Positions 1 through 8,673 are shown, counted from the first letter of the stretch. The stretch: 64,000 nt of DNA from Gordonia soli NBRC 108243 (GCF_000334455.1 NZ_BANX01000005.1:326608-390607), one strand, 5' to 3'. Notes: generated by a model from the letters alone, not told the origin. A program made the numbers and translations.

Positions 1-63
1 TGATGCGTCGGCCGCCGAGCCGTCACCGGTGTCCGACGTCGAATCCACACCGCCGTCGGACAC
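1..63 (-). CDS. N-terminal fragment of a gene cut by the window edge
   Basis: A GTG at 63 opens a frame running off the window and reading MSDGGVDSTSDTGDGSAADA, an acidic disordered start of the sort common before membrane anchors in this group. It would start 7 nt after the M13 peptidase stop on the same strand, so an operon is natural. The opposite strand also stays open here (frame from position 2 to a TAG at 104-106) and could instead be the tail of a convergent gene. No function can be given. Confidence 0.3.
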   Translation of the reverse strand, partial: MSDGGVDSTSDTGDGSAADAS

Positions 64-69
64 CGAGGG

Positions 70-2082
70 TCACCAGATCCGGACGCGGTCGGACTCGTCC
101 AGGTAGAGCGAATCGCCCGGTGAGACGTCGAAGGCAGAGTAGAAGGCGTCGATGTTGCGCACCACCCCGTTGCAACGGAACTCCGGTGGCGAGTGCGGGT
201 CGATCGACAGGCGGCGAATGGCCTCGGCGTCACGGGTCTTGGTCCGCCAGATCTGTGCCCAGCTGAAGAACACCCGCTGTTCACCGGTGAGACCGTCGAT
301 CACCGGCGGCCCCGCTGCGTCCCCGGTGGCCGCGTCCCGGGTCGCCAGGTCGTAGGCCACCAGCGCGATGGACAGACCGCCCAGATCGCCGATGTTCTCA
401 CCGATGGTGAAATCGCCGTTGACCTTGTGCTCGGGGTCGAGGCCGGCGGGGGTGAACTCGCCGTACTGGTCGATCAGCTTCTTGGTGCGAGCACCGAACT
501 CGGTGCGATCGGAGTCGGTCCACCAGTCGACCAGATTGCCGTCGCCGTCGTACTTGGCTCCCTGATCGTCGAATCCATGGCCGATCTCGTGACCGATCAC
601 CGCGCCGATGCCGCCGTAGTTCGCCGCGTCGTCGGCGTCGGGGTCGAAGAACGGGGGCTGCAGGATGGCCGCCGGGAAGACGATCTCGTTCATACCCGGG
701 TTGTAATAGGCGTTCACGGTCTGCGGGGTCATGAACCACTCGTCGTGGTCGACCGGCTGCCCGATCTTGGCGAACTCGCGATCCTGCTCGAACGACGATG
801 CGCGTGCGACGTTGCCGATCAGGTCACCGCGATCGACGGTCAGCCCGGCGTAGTCCCGCCAGGTGGCGGGGTAGCCGATCTTGGGGGTGAACTTGCCCAG
901 CTTGACCAGGGCCTTCTCCCGGGTCTCCGGTGACATCCAGTCCAGGTCGCTGATGTTGCGGCGGTAGGCCGCGACCAGGTTGTCGATGAGCTCGTCCATC
1001 CGAGCCTTGGCCTCGGGAGGGAAATGCTTGGCGACGTACAGCTTCGCGACCGCGAAACCGGCTGCGCCCTCGACGAATCCGACGCCGCGCTTCCACCGCT
1101 CACGGTTGGTCTCGGCGCCGGTGAGGGTGCGGCCGTAGAAGTCGAAGTTCGCATCCACGAACTCCGCCGACAGATACGGTGCGGCCGACCGCAGCAGTCG
1201 CCAGGTCAGCCAGTTGCGCCACTCCGACAGTTCGCGCCCGGCGAGCAGTCCGGCCGCGCCGGAGATGAACGACGGCTGGCCGACGACGATCTCGGCGAAG
1301 ACCGGGTCGGCCGCATCGAGCCCCTCCAGCCAGGCCGCGACGTCGAAACCGGTGGCGGTGTCGGTGAACTCGGCGAGTGTCTGCAGGTTGTAGGTCAGCT
1401 CGGCGTCCCGCCGGCGGACCACGTCCCAGTGCTGAGCCGCGATCTCGGTCTCCAGCGCGAGGACCGCGGCGGCGCTCCCCTGCGGATCGTCGACGCCCGC
1501 GAGTGTGAACACCGTGGTGATGTGTTCGACGTAGGCGGCCCGGGTCTGGGCGTGCTTGTCCTCGCGGTAGTAGGACTCGTCGGGCAGGCCGAGCCCGGAC
1601 TGGACCACGTGGACCAGGTAGCGGTCGGACTGCCGCGCATCCGTGTCGACGTAGAAGCCGAACAGACCGCCGATGCCGCGGCGCTGCAAGCGGCCGAGCA
1701 GCCCGCTCACCGCCGAGGTCGAATCGACCGCCGCGATCTCGTCCAGGGTCTCCCGGATCGGATCGATCCCGAGGGCGTCGATCCGCTCGAGGTCCATGAA
1801 CGAGGCGTACAGGTCACCGATCTTCTGCTCGTCCGACCCGGCGGCGGGGTCCGATGCGGCGGTGGACTCGATGATGTCGCGCACGTTCTCTTCGGCGCGA
1901 TCGCGCAGCACGTGGAAGGCGCCGTCGACCGATCGGTCATCGGGGATGACATGCGACTCGAGCCACTTCCCGTTCACGTGGGCGAAGAGGTCGTCTTGGA
2001 TACGGATCGTGTCGTCGACCCACTCCAGGTCGAGTCCGGAGGACAGGCCGGGTTCTGTGTTCGATGCAGTCACGCACACCAT
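70..2082 (-). CDS. M13 (neprilysin/PepO/Zmp1) family zinc metallopeptidase
   Basis: A 670-residue protein, the usual length for actinobacterial M13 peptidases such as mycobacterial Zmp1. The zinc site is complete: HEIGH at about 498-502 gives two His ligands and the catalytic Glu, and GENIGD (Glu near 562) gives the third ligand. The substrate-binding NAYYNP motif lies upstream near residue 465, and the chain ends in an aromatic residue after a conserved Cys, as in the family. No signal peptide or transmembrane anchor is visible, so it is cytosolic or exported by a non-classical route. The frame stays open far upstream, but ATG 2082 gives the family-type N terminus and clears the divergent reductase. 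Family members cleave short peptides; the substrate here is unknown. Confidence 0.93.
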   Translation of the reverse strand: MVCVTASNTEPGLSSGLDLEWVDDTIRIQDDLFAHVNGKWLESHVIPDDRSVDGAFHVLRDRAEENVRDIIESTAASDPAAGSDEQKIGDLYASFMDLERIDALGIDPIRETLDEIAAVDSTSAVSGLLGRLQRRGIGGLFGFYVDTDARQSDRYLVHVVQSGLGLPDESYYREDKHAQTRAAYVEHITTVFTLAGVDDPQGSAAAVLALETEIAAQHWDVVRRRDAELTYNLQTLAEFTDTATGFDVAAWLEGLDAADPVFAEIVVGQPSFISGAAGLLAGRELSEWRNWLTWRLLRSAAPYLSAEFVDANFDFYGRTLTGAETNRERWKRGVGFVEGAAGFAVAKLYVAKHFPPEAKARMDELIDNLVAAYRRNISDLDWMSPETREKALVKLGKFTPKIGYPATWRDYAGLTVDRGDLIGNVARASSFEQDREFAKIGQPVDHDEWFMTPQTVNAYYNPGMNEIVFPAAILQPPFFDPDADDAANYGGIGAVIGHEIGHGFDDQGAKYDGDGNLVDWWTDSDRTEFGARTKKLIDQYGEFTPAGLDPEHKVNGDFTIGENIGDLGGLSIALVAYDLATRDAATGDAAGPPVIDGLTGEQRVFFSWAQIWRTKTRDAEAIRRLSIDPHSPPEFRCNGVVRNIDAFYSAFDVSPGDSLYLDESDRVRIW

Positions 2083-2142
2083 CCTGGCACTGCTTCTCCG
2101 ATCCGTCAGCCATCGACCGCGCGGGGTTTCTACGGTGGGTAC

Positions 2143-3615
2143 ATGGCTCCCACATCGGACACGGATTCTGCATCGGACACCTATGACGTCATCGTGATCG
2201 GCGCCGGCCCGGTCGGCGAGAACGTCGCCGACTACGCGATCCGGGGCAGTGATCGGACGGCGGTGTTGATCGAACACGAGCTCGTCGGCGGCGAGTGCTC
2301 GTACTGGGCGTGCATGCCCAGCAAGGCGCTCCTGGGCCCGGGTGCGGCTCTCGCGGCGGCGCGTGGGCTGCCGGGAGCACGCGAGCGCGTCGGCGACGAG
2401 CATCCAGACCGTGATGCGGTCTTCGGCTGGCGCGACGCGATGACGCATCGCCGGGACGACGGTTCGCAGGTCGACTGGGCGCGCGGGGCCGGGCTCGACG
2501 TCGTCCGCGGACACGGCCGGATCTCGGCCGAACGGACCGTCACCGTCGGCGATCGCACCCTGCACGCGCGCGAAGCGGTGGTGATCGCCACCGGCAGCAC
2601 TGCGTCGATACCGCCCATTCCGGGCCTGCGCGAGGCGTTCCCCTGGACGTCACGGGACGCGACCAACATCGCGGAGGTGCCGGACCGCGTCGTCGTACTC
2701 GGGGGTGGTGTGGTGGCGTGCGAGGCGGCCACCTGGCTCGCCGACCTGGGCGTCCGTGAGATCACCATGCTGGTTCGGGGGGACCGTCTGCTGCCCAAGA
2801 CCGAACCGTTCGCCGGTGAGCTCATCGCCGACGGCCTCCGGTCGGCAGGCGTCGACATCCGATTCGGCACGACGATCGGGTCCGTCGATCGACCCGATGC
2901 GGCCGATACCGGCTACGGCCGTATCCACGGCGGCACCGCCACGATCGGCCTCGTCACCGCCGATGGTGAGCCCGCAGGCGAACTGGTCGTCGACGAGGTG
3001 TTGGTGGCTGCCGGTCGTGCTCCGGCGAGCACCGACGTCGGACTCGACGTGGTGGGGCTCGAGGCCCGCGGACCGGTCGAGGTCGACGACTCGCTGACGG
3101 TTCCCGGGCATCCGTGGCTCTACGCGGTCGGTGACGTCAACGGTCGGGTCGCCCTCACCCACATGGGCAAGTACCAGGCACGGGTCGCCGGCGACGTCAT
3201 CGCGGCCCGAGCGGAAGGAAAGGACCTGTCGGGCAGCAGGTTCCGCGCGACCTCCGATCACGGTGCAGTGCCACAGGTGGTGTTCACCCGACCCGAGCTG
3301 GCGGCGGTCGGACGAACCGAGGAAGAGGCGCGGGCCGACGGCGTCGACGTCGAGGTGGTCGCCGCCGACATCGCGGTGGCCGGATCGGCGGTGCTCCGCG
3401 AGGACTACCGAGGCCGGGCGCAACTGATCATCGACCGGGCGCGTGACGTGATCGTCGGTGCGACCTTCGTCGGTTCCGGCGTCGAGGAGTTGGTGCACTC
3501 GGCGACCGTCGCCGTGGTCGGCGAGGTGCCGCTGGAGAAGCTGTGGCACGCGGTGCCCTCGTATCCGACCGTCAGTGAGATCTGGTTGCGGTTGCTGGAG
3601 CAGCGTCGGGTCTGA
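2143..3615 (+). CDS. FAD/NAD(P)-dependent class I pyridine nucleotide-disulfide oxidoreductase
   Basis: A 490-residue flavoprotein. The N-terminal FAD Rossmann motif is VIGAGPVGENVA (residues about 18-29), followed by the redox disulfide CSYWAC (about 54-59), which has the CxxxxC spacing of lipoamide, glutathione and mercuric reductases. A second Rossmann fold, VVLGGGVVACEAA, binds NAD(P)H. The ATG site YAVGDVN and a C-terminal dimerisation domain follow. The C-terminal active-site His-Pro of dihydrolipoamide dehydrogenase is replaced by PSYPTVSE, closer to MerA-like and uncharacterised reductases, so it is probably not the pyruvate dehydrogenase E3. The frame extends upstream to 1024, but that part is antisense to the peptidase; ATG 2143 begins just before the FAD motif. 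Confidence 0.9.
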   Translation: MAPTSDTDSASDTYDVIVIGAGPVGENVADYAIRGSDRTAVLIEHELVGGECSYWACMPSKALLGPGAALAAARGLPGARERVGDEHPDRDAVFGWRDAMTHRRDDGSQVDWARGAGLDVVRGHGRISAERTVTVGDRTLHAREAVVIATGSTASIPPIPGLREAFPWTSRDATNIAEVPDRVVVLGGGVVACEAATWLADLGVREITMLVRGDRLLPKTEPFAGELIADGLRSAGVDIRFGTTIGSVDRPDAADTGYGRIHGGTATIGLVTADGEPAGELVVDEVLVAAGRAPASTDVGLDVVGLEARGPVEVDDSLTVPGHPWLYAVGDVNGRVALTHMGKYQARVAGDVIAARAEGKDLSGSRFRATSDHGAVPQVVFTRPELAAVGRTEEEARADGVDVEVVAADIAVAGSAVLREDYRGRAQLIIDRARDVIVGATFVGSGVEELVHSATVAVVGEVPLEKLWHAVPSYPTVSEIWLRLLEQRRV

Positions 3616-3671
3616 CGCACCACCGTGGGTGTCTCGGGTTGCGCTCGGCGTCCCATGGGTACCCGTTCAGC

Positions 3672-4016
3672 ATGAGCACTCATCCGAACGCATCCTCGGA
3701 TCTCGGCCGGCGCGACGTCGAGAAGCGGTGGCGCGACCCGGCTGCCTTCCGAGCCGCGGTCGGGTTCGTCGTGGCGGTCGGTATCGTCGACGCGGCGGCT
3801 GCAGCGGTGTTCCTCTCGGTCGATCGCCACAATCTCCTGCTCGCCGGTCTCGTTCCGGCGGTCCTCTTGCTCGGTGGACTCGGGGCGTCGGTGCAGGCGT
3901 ATCGCGTCTATCGACGTGGCGGGACATGGCCTGCGTGGCAGGGCGCATCGTGGTTCCTGTTCGCGCTGATGCTCGTGGCGCTCGGCTTCCCCGCGCTGGC
4001 GGGCGATCCCGGCTGA
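3672..4016 (+). CDS. Hypothetical small membrane protein
   Basis: A 114-residue protein. A charged N-terminal tail (about 35 residues, with RRDVEKRWRD) is followed by three hydrophobic segments at roughly 36-55, 60-82 and 92-108, with a short basic loop (YRVYRRGG) between the last two. It starts 56 nt after the reductase on the same strand and may be co-transcribed. The family is not recognised. Confidence 0.65.
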   Translation: MSTHPNASSDLGRRDVEKRWRDPAAFRAAVGFVVAVGIVDAAAAAVFLSVDRHNLLLAGLVPAVLLLGGLGASVQAYRVYRRGGTWPAWQGASWFLFALMLVALGFPALAGDPG

Positions 4017-4062
4017 CGTCCTGATCTCAGCGGTACCGAGAAACAGACCGACCACCGACCGT

Positions 4063-4137
4063 GTGCGAAATCTGCACGTCAGCGGGTAGGCGCTGACGTT
4101 ATGTCGTCGGTCCGGTCCCCTCGTGCGGATTTCGTAC
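4063..4137 (+). repeat. 75-bp palindromic element, family I, copy A
   Basis: Direct repeat of 4340-4414, with about 65 of 75 bases identical and no indels. The ends are inverted arms GTGCGAAATCTGCACG and CGTGCGGATTTCGTAC, which pair over 16 positions with two G-U wobbles. A perfect inner hairpin, CGTCAGCG-ggtagg-CGCTGACG, lies next to the left arm. It sits in a 463-bp gene-free interval (4017-4479) together with copy B and a family II element. Confidence 0.85.
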
Positions 4138-4200
4138 CGGGGCCGAGGCGGGGGGGCTGCGCGGGGGCGCGGTGCCGGGTCGCGGCACGGTGGCAGGTCG

Positions 4201-4275
4201 TCGGAGAACTGACACGTGAGCGCGCCGTACCGTGCGCATTCCTGAGTCGATCCCGCTCTGGTGTCATTTGTCCGA
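4201..4275 (+). repeat. 75-bp palindromic element, family II, copy A
   Basis: Inverted arms of 22 nt match at about 18 positions (TCGGAGAACTGACACG at the left, TGGTGTCATTTGTCCGA at the right). The left arm is identical over 22 nt to the reverse complement of the right arm of the copy at 52788-52862. The element lies between the two family I copies. Confidence 0.85.
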
Positions 4276-4339
4276 TCGCGGCGTTCCGACCGGGGTACAC
4301 CGGGGAGGGGTCGCTGTCGTGGGACCGCCGCCCGCCCTC

Positions 4340-4414
4340 GTACGAAATCTGTACGTCAGCGGGTAGGCACTGACGATATGTCCTCGGTCCGGCTCTCTCG
4401 TACAGATTTCGTAC
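4340..4414 (+). repeat. 75-bp palindromic element, family I, copy B
   Basis: The outer arms GTACGAAATCTGTACG and CGTACAGATTTCGTAC are perfect 16-bp reverse complements. Relative to copy A, one arm position changes from a C:G to a T:A pair on both sides, so pairing is kept by a double substitution. The inner hairpin has one mismatch. It ends 18 bp before the probable FadR-type operator. Confidence 0.85.
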
Positions 4415-4432
4415 TGGAGTTCGGCCGACAAC

Positions 4433-4443
4433 TGGTATGACCA
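4433..4443. promoter_or_regulatory. Probable GntR/FadR-type operator
   Basis: TGGTATGACCA is a perfect TGGT-N3-ACCA palindrome, the known recognition pattern of FadR-subfamily GntR regulators such as PdhR and LldR. It lies directly upstream of the -35 box of the adjacent FadR-type gene, so autoregulation is likely. Confidence 0.65.
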
Positions 4444-4444
4444 C

Positions 4445-4473
4445 TTGACCACCGGACCAGTCGATCATACGGT
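4445..4473 (+). promoter_or_regulatory. Promoter for a leaderless GntR mRNA
   Basis: TTGACC (4445-4450), a 17-bp spacer and TACGGT (4468-4473) form a good housekeeping-sigma promoter. The expected transcription start is about 4480, the A of the ATG. There is no ribosome-binding site, so the message is predicted to be leaderless. Confidence 0.6.
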
Positions 4474-4479
4474 CAGTGC

Positions 4480-5232
4480 ATGCCGTTCGAGCCGATCGCC
4501 CGCCGCACCGTGTCCGAGGATGCGTACGACCAGATCCTCGACGGGATGCTCTCCGGCGACCTCGCCGCAGGTCAGACGCTGCCCAGCGAGCGTGAGCTGT
4601 CGCGTTTGCTGGGTGTGTCCCGACCCGCGGTCCGGGAGGCGCTGACCCGGGTGGCGGCCGCCGGACTGATCACCGTCCGACACGGCGAAGGCACCCGCAT
4701 CCGGGATCTCGCGACCGCGGGGGGACTCGACCTGTTGCCGCGTCTTCTGGTGCGCGATGGTTCGGTGGTGCCCGACGTCGCGCGGTCGGTGGTGGAGGCG
4801 CGTGCCGAGATCGGGCCCGTGGTGGCCGGTCTGGCGGCGCGCCGGGCGACGGACGAGGACGTCGAGCGTATCCGGGCCACCGTCGACGGGCTGACCGCGG
4901 AGCTCGACCCGATCGCGCAACAGGTTGCCGCGCTGGAGTTCTGGAGCCGGATCATCGACGGGGCGCACTCGATCGCCTTCCGGCTGATGTACAACTCGCT
5001 GCGCGCGGCCTACGAACCCGCACTCGACGCGCTGGCCGCGGTGCTCGAACCGGAAGTCGGTAACGCCGCGGGGTATCGCGCGGTGCTCGACGCCGTGGCC
5101 GACCACGATCCCGACTCGGCGCGCGTCGCAGCGGGTGATCTCCTGCAGCCGGCGACCACCACCCTGCTCGGCCTCTTCGACGCCATGACGGCCACCGAGC
5201 CCCAGCCCGAGCCCCAGCCCGGGCCCGAATAG
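4480..5232 (+). CDS. FadR-subfamily GntR transcriptional regulator
   Basis: A 250-residue regulator. The N-terminal winged helix (about 8-75) has the GntR signature LPSERELSRLLGVSRPAVRE and a basic wing (TVRHGEGTRI). A C-terminal all-helical FCD-like effector domain spans about 90-230, and a Pro/Glu-rich tail ends the chain. The start is set by the leaderless promoter. The next gene, a fatty acid hydroxylase 74 nt downstream, is a plausible target; the ligand is unknown. Confidence 0.88.
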   Translation: MPFEPIARRTVSEDAYDQILDGMLSGDLAAGQTLPSERELSRLLGVSRPAVREALTRVAAAGLITVRHGEGTRIRDLATAGGLDLLPRLLVRDGSVVPDVARSVVEARAEIGPVVAGLAARRATDEDVERIRATVDGLTAELDPIAQQVAALEFWSRIIDGAHSIAFRLMYNSLRAAYEPALDALAAVLEPEVGNAAGYRAVLDAVADHDPDSARVAAGDLLQPATTTLLGLFDAMTATEPQPEPQPGPE

Positions 5233-5306
5233 CCCGGACCCGGACAGTCCGAAACCGGAAGCGGCGGGAACGAACCGCCCGCACCCCGATCCGATGGGAG
5301 CCCACG

Positions 5307-6095
5307 ATGACCGCCACCGACGATGCGGCACGCGCATCCGGACGTCCGGATGCGGACGGGCCGGGGTCAGAGCACACGGCAACCGATTCCGCGCCGGGAT
5401 CGTCGGGGGACGCGCGTCGACGCGTCGCCTCCGACGAACGCCGTCTCCGTCGATCTCGCCGTGACCTCACGTTGCGCGTGGCGTTCGTCGAGTTCGTCCG
5501 GCACCCGTCGCCCTGGATGATCACGATCCTGCTCGTCGCGGCGCTCGCCGCACGCCTCGCGCTAGGTGGTTGGGGGCTGGTCGACCTGCTGGTCCCGCTG
5601 GTGATGGTCGCGGTGTTCCCGTTGGCGGAGTGGCTGATCCACGTCTTCATCCTGCATTGGCGGCCCAAACGGCTCGGTCCGGTGACCGTTGACACCCTCT
5701 TGGCGCGCAAACACCGTGAGCATCACAACGATCCGCGGGACATCCCGCTGATCTTCATCCCGTGGCGGGCGCTGATCTGGGTGATCGCGGCCGCGGTGCT
5801 GATCGGCGCCTTCGCATTCGGCAGCATCCGGCCCGGTCTGACATTTCTGGTGATACTCGGCGCCTTGGGCATCGTCTACGAGTGGACGCACTACCTGATC
5901 CACACCGACTATCGGCCGCGGTCGCGTCTGTACCGCGCTATCTGGCGCAACCACCGCTTCCATCACTATCGCAACGAGCACTATTGGTTCACGGTGACGA
6001 CGTCGGGCACCGCCGACCGACTGTTGCGCACGCATCCCGACCCCGACTCGGTCGAGAAGTCGCCGACCGCGAAGAACCTGCACGCGCTGGGCTGA
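5307..6095 (+). CDS. Fatty acid hydroxylase/sterol desaturase family membrane di-iron enzyme
   Basis: A 262-residue protein. A disordered N terminus of about 55 residues precedes four hydrophobic segments. The His clusters of the superfamily are present: HVFILHW (near 110), KHREHH (near 133), HYLIH (near 195) and HRFHHY (near 218). Together they form the di-iron site for oxygen-dependent hydroxylation or desaturation of a lipid. ATG 5307 has a GGGAG ribosome-binding site. It lies directly behind the FadR-type regulator; the substrate is not determinable. Confidence 0.85.
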   Translation: MTATDDAARASGRPDADGPGSEHTATDSAPGSSGDARRRVASDERRLRRSRRDLTLRVAFVEFVRHPSPWMITILLVAALAARLALGGWGLVDLLVPLVMVAVFPLAEWLIHVFILHWRPKRLGPVTVDTLLARKHREHHNDPRDIPLIFIPWRALIWVIAAAVLIGAFAFGSIRPGLTFLVILGALGIVYEWTHYLIHTDYRPRSRLYRAIWRNHRFHHYRNEHYWFTVTTSGTADRLLRTHPDPDSVEKSPTAKNLHALG

Positions 6096-6116
6096 ATTGT
6101 CGGCCCGGCGCGTTCG

Positions 6117-6854
6117 TCACTCGCCGAGAGTCGTCGCCATCGCCCACATCAGGATCTCTGCATCGCGGACCGCGGTGACGGGTTCGCCGCCGAGATCGGA
6201 CCCGCGCAGCGTGTCGCCGACGGTGAGCTCGGTGTCGGCGAACCGTACCGAGCCGGCGGTGACGAACAGATGCAGGAAGCGCGCCGTCGGGACGATGACC
6301 GCCTGACCGCGTCGGAGACGGGCGGCGTGCAGGGTCGCCGACCGGTTGGCGATACGGATGGCCGAGTCGAGCGTCGGGTCACCCGAGGCCACCGCGACCA
6401 GCCGGCCGGGCGTCAGGTCGGCGGCGATGTCGTGTTGGTCGTAGGACGGCGTACGGCCGTGCTCGTCGGGCAGCAACCACATCTGCACGTAGTGGGCTGG
6501 CTCGGCGCCCGCAGAATCCCGATGCGGCCAGGTGTCGTTGCGCTCCGAGTGTTCGACCCCCGTCCCCGCGCTCATCGCCTGTGCCAACCCCGGGTACACG
6601 ACCCCCGAGTGGCCCGCGGAGTCCTGGTGCACCAGTGATCCCGAGGTGACCCAGGTGACGATCTCGGTCTCGCGATGCGGATGCGCGTCGAAACCCTGCC
6701 CGGGGAGCACGATCTCGTCGTTGTGCACCAGCAGCACGCCGTGGTGGGTGTTGGCCGGGTCGTAGTGGTCGCCGAACGAGAATCCGTGCCGCGAGGTGAG
6801 CCACTCGGTCGTTGTCTCCGCTCGATCGCCGCTGCGGATCACCGAATAGGACAT
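6117..6854 (-). CDS. Pirin-like bicupin protein
   Basis: A 245-residue bicupin. The N-terminal cupin has the pirin metal site in GFDAHPHRETEIVTWV and the motif SAGTGVEHSERN. The C-terminal cupin is the YhhW-type half. Characterised relatives are iron-binding quercetinases or redox-sensing cofactors; the role here is unknown. ATG 6854 is used because the family sequence begins there (MSYSVIRSGDR). It is convergent with the hydroxylase gene. Confidence 0.88.
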   Translation of the reverse strand: MSYSVIRSGDRAETTTEWLTSRHGFSFGDHYDPANTHHGVLLVHNDEIVLPGQGFDAHPHRETEIVTWVTSGSLVHQDSAGHSGVVYPGLAQAMSAGTGVEHSERNDTWPHRDSAGAEPAHYVQMWLLPDEHGRTPSYDQHDIAADLTPGRLVAVASGDPTLDSAIRIANRSATLHAARLRRGQAVIVPTARFLHLFVTAGSVRFADTELTVGDTLRGSDLGGEPVTAVRDAEILMWAMATTLGE

Positions 6855-7038
6855 GGACCCATTATGGGCGCGTCGCGTGGTCGGCGTGTCCGCGCCCGAA
6901 ACGGTCCGTCCATGACCGGGGCCGGGCGGGCAGAGTGGCCGGAATCCCAGGCCCGAGACCCTTTCGTGACGGGTCGGATCCCCGAATGGAAGCCGCGAAC
7001 CATCGCTATTCGGTGTTACACGAGTGAAAATTGTGACT

Positions 7039-8673
7039 ATGAAGATCTGGGTCAGGCGCGCGCCTGCGGTGGCGTGTGCAGCGGTGGCGTGCGGGGTCGC
7101 CCTCTCCTCGTGTGGCATCTCCCTCGCCGACAACGGGGCAGGTGCGGTGGCACGGCAGTTCGCCGCTGCACTGGAGCGGCAGGACGCCTCTGCGGCCGCG
7201 GCGTTCACCACCGCACCCGGGCAAGCAGGCGACGCCCTGACCTCCACGCTGCAGGCGATGCACCCCGAGAAGGTGGACGTCGCGGTCCACCGACCCGTCG
7301 AGTACAGCGACGGCACAGCGTCGTTCTCGCTGACGACCACCTATTCGTGGCCGGAAGGACGCACGTTCGAGACCACCAGCAACGGCACCGCCCGACACCT
7401 GTCGTCGGGCTGGAAGGTCTCCTGGGAGCCGTCGATCATCTATCCGGGTCTGCCGGTCGGCGGACAGCTGCGGCAGATCCGCACCGACGCCACGCCGTCG
7501 CCCTCCGTCCGTAGCAGGTCGGGGAAGACCTTCATGTATCTGCAGCCGGTGAACGAGATCGTGCTCGATCCGACCCGCACCACCGACGTCGGTCGGTCGA
7601 CCCGGGCGCTGGCCCGCAGCCTCGCGCCCATCGCACCGCTGATCACCAGCGACGTCATCGCGGCCAAGTTGTCGAAGTCGGAGGGGCGGGCGATCACCGC
7701 GGTGACCCTGCGCGACTCCGACATGGAGGTGCTCACCTCCAGCCCGTCGGCGGTGCCGGGCGTGACGGTTCGCAAGGCCGGCAAGCTGGTGATGGCCGAC
7801 CGTCGCCTGATGTCGCCACTCGAGACCGGACTGACGAACTACTGGCAGGCGATCCGCGACGCGACGTCCGGCTGGCAGGTGCAGATGACTGCGCCCGGAC
7901 TCGTGCCGCGCAAGCTCACCGGTGCCCAGGGGCCTGCCGGACCGAATGTGCGCACGACCGTCGACCAGGGCATGCAGCTGACGCTCGGTGACGCGGCGGT
8001 CGAGGTCGGCCAGCCGGCGACCATCCTCGCATTCGACGCAGGCACCGGCGCCGTGCTCGGGATGGCGCAGAACTCGTACGCCGTCGACCGTGGCATCAAC
8101 ATCGACGACGCCTACCCCGCCGGCAGCACGCTGACACCGGTGTTCTCGACCGTGGAGCGGGTGGCGAACGAGCAGAAGCAGTCGTCGGCCGAGCTGCTCG
8201 ACCGACTCGGGCTCGGCGTCCAGTTCACCGTTCCCGGCGCCAGCGCCCCCACCGCGAAGCGACCGGGTGTCCAGACCGTCGACTTCCGTCCCGGCGACCT
8301 GAACGTCTCGATGCTCAACATGGGCGCGTTGGGAGTCGCGCTGTCGCGCAGTGTATCCGGCACGATGTCGTCGGTTGCGCCCTACGTGATCGACGGCGTC
8401 CCGACCAAGGTCGCCGGCGGCAGCCTCGGCGAGCTCGACAGGTCGATGACGGCGCCGATCCTGAAGGCGATGTCGGCGACCGCCAAGAACGGTGACGCCA
8501 GTGATCTCACGCGAGCCCCCGGATTGCGTGCGCTGGTCGGCACCAACGGTCCGCAGGGACCGGGCTGGTTCGTCGGTCTCCAGGACCGCAAGGTGATCGT
8601 CGTCTACTGCGAGGGCGAGAAGTCGGGTACCGCGGCGCTCCAGGTGGCGCAGAAGTACTTCCGCATCCGCTGA
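7039..8673 (+). CDS. PBP-like lipoprotein: NTF2-like domain plus degenerate transpeptidase domain
   Basis: About 544 residues. A lipoprotein signal peptide ends in the lipobox LSSC (Cys near 25). An NTF2-like (MecA-N) domain covers about 35-150, and a penicillin-binding transpeptidase-like domain follows. The overall order matches mycobacterial Rv2864c-type PBP lipoproteins. The catalytic SxxK is replaced by STLT within YPAGSTLTP, and the KTG box by GTNG (RALVGTNGPQGPGW), so both essential Lys residues are absent. It is probably not an active transpeptidase; a scaffolding or sensing role is inference. A GTG at 7024 is an alternative start; ATG 7039 gives a normal signal peptide. Confidence 0.82.
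   Translation: MKIWVRRAPAVACAAVACGVALSSCGISLADNGAGAVARQFAAALERQDASAAAAFTTAPGQAGDALTSTLQAMHPEKVDVAVHRPVEYSDGTASFSLTTTYSWPEGRTFETTSNGTARHLSSGWKVSWEPSIIYPGLPVGGQLRQIRTDATPSPSVRSRSGKTFMYLQPVNEIVLDPTRTTDVGRSTRALARSLAPIAPLITSDVIAAKLSKSEGRAITAVTLRDSDMEVLTSSPSAVPGVTVRKAGKLVMADRRLMSPLETGLTNYWQAIRDATSGWQVQMTAPGLVPRKLTGAQGPAGPNVRTTVDQGMQLTLGDAAVEVGQPATILAFDAGTGAVLGMAQNSYAVDRGINIDDAYPAGSTLTPVFSTVERVANEQKQSSAELLDRLGLGVQFTVPGASAPTAKRPGVQTVDFRPGDLNVSMLNMGALGVALSRSVSGTMSSVAPYVIDGVPTKVAGGSLGELDRSMTAPILKAMSATAKNGDASDLTRAPGLRALVGTNGPQGPGWFVGLQDRKVIVVYCEGEKSGTAALQVAQKYFRIR

Noticed and set aside
1024..2142. Upstream extension of the disulfide reductase frame
   Set aside because: It is antisense to the M13 peptidase and has no FAD-protein similarity; the family sequence begins at 2143.
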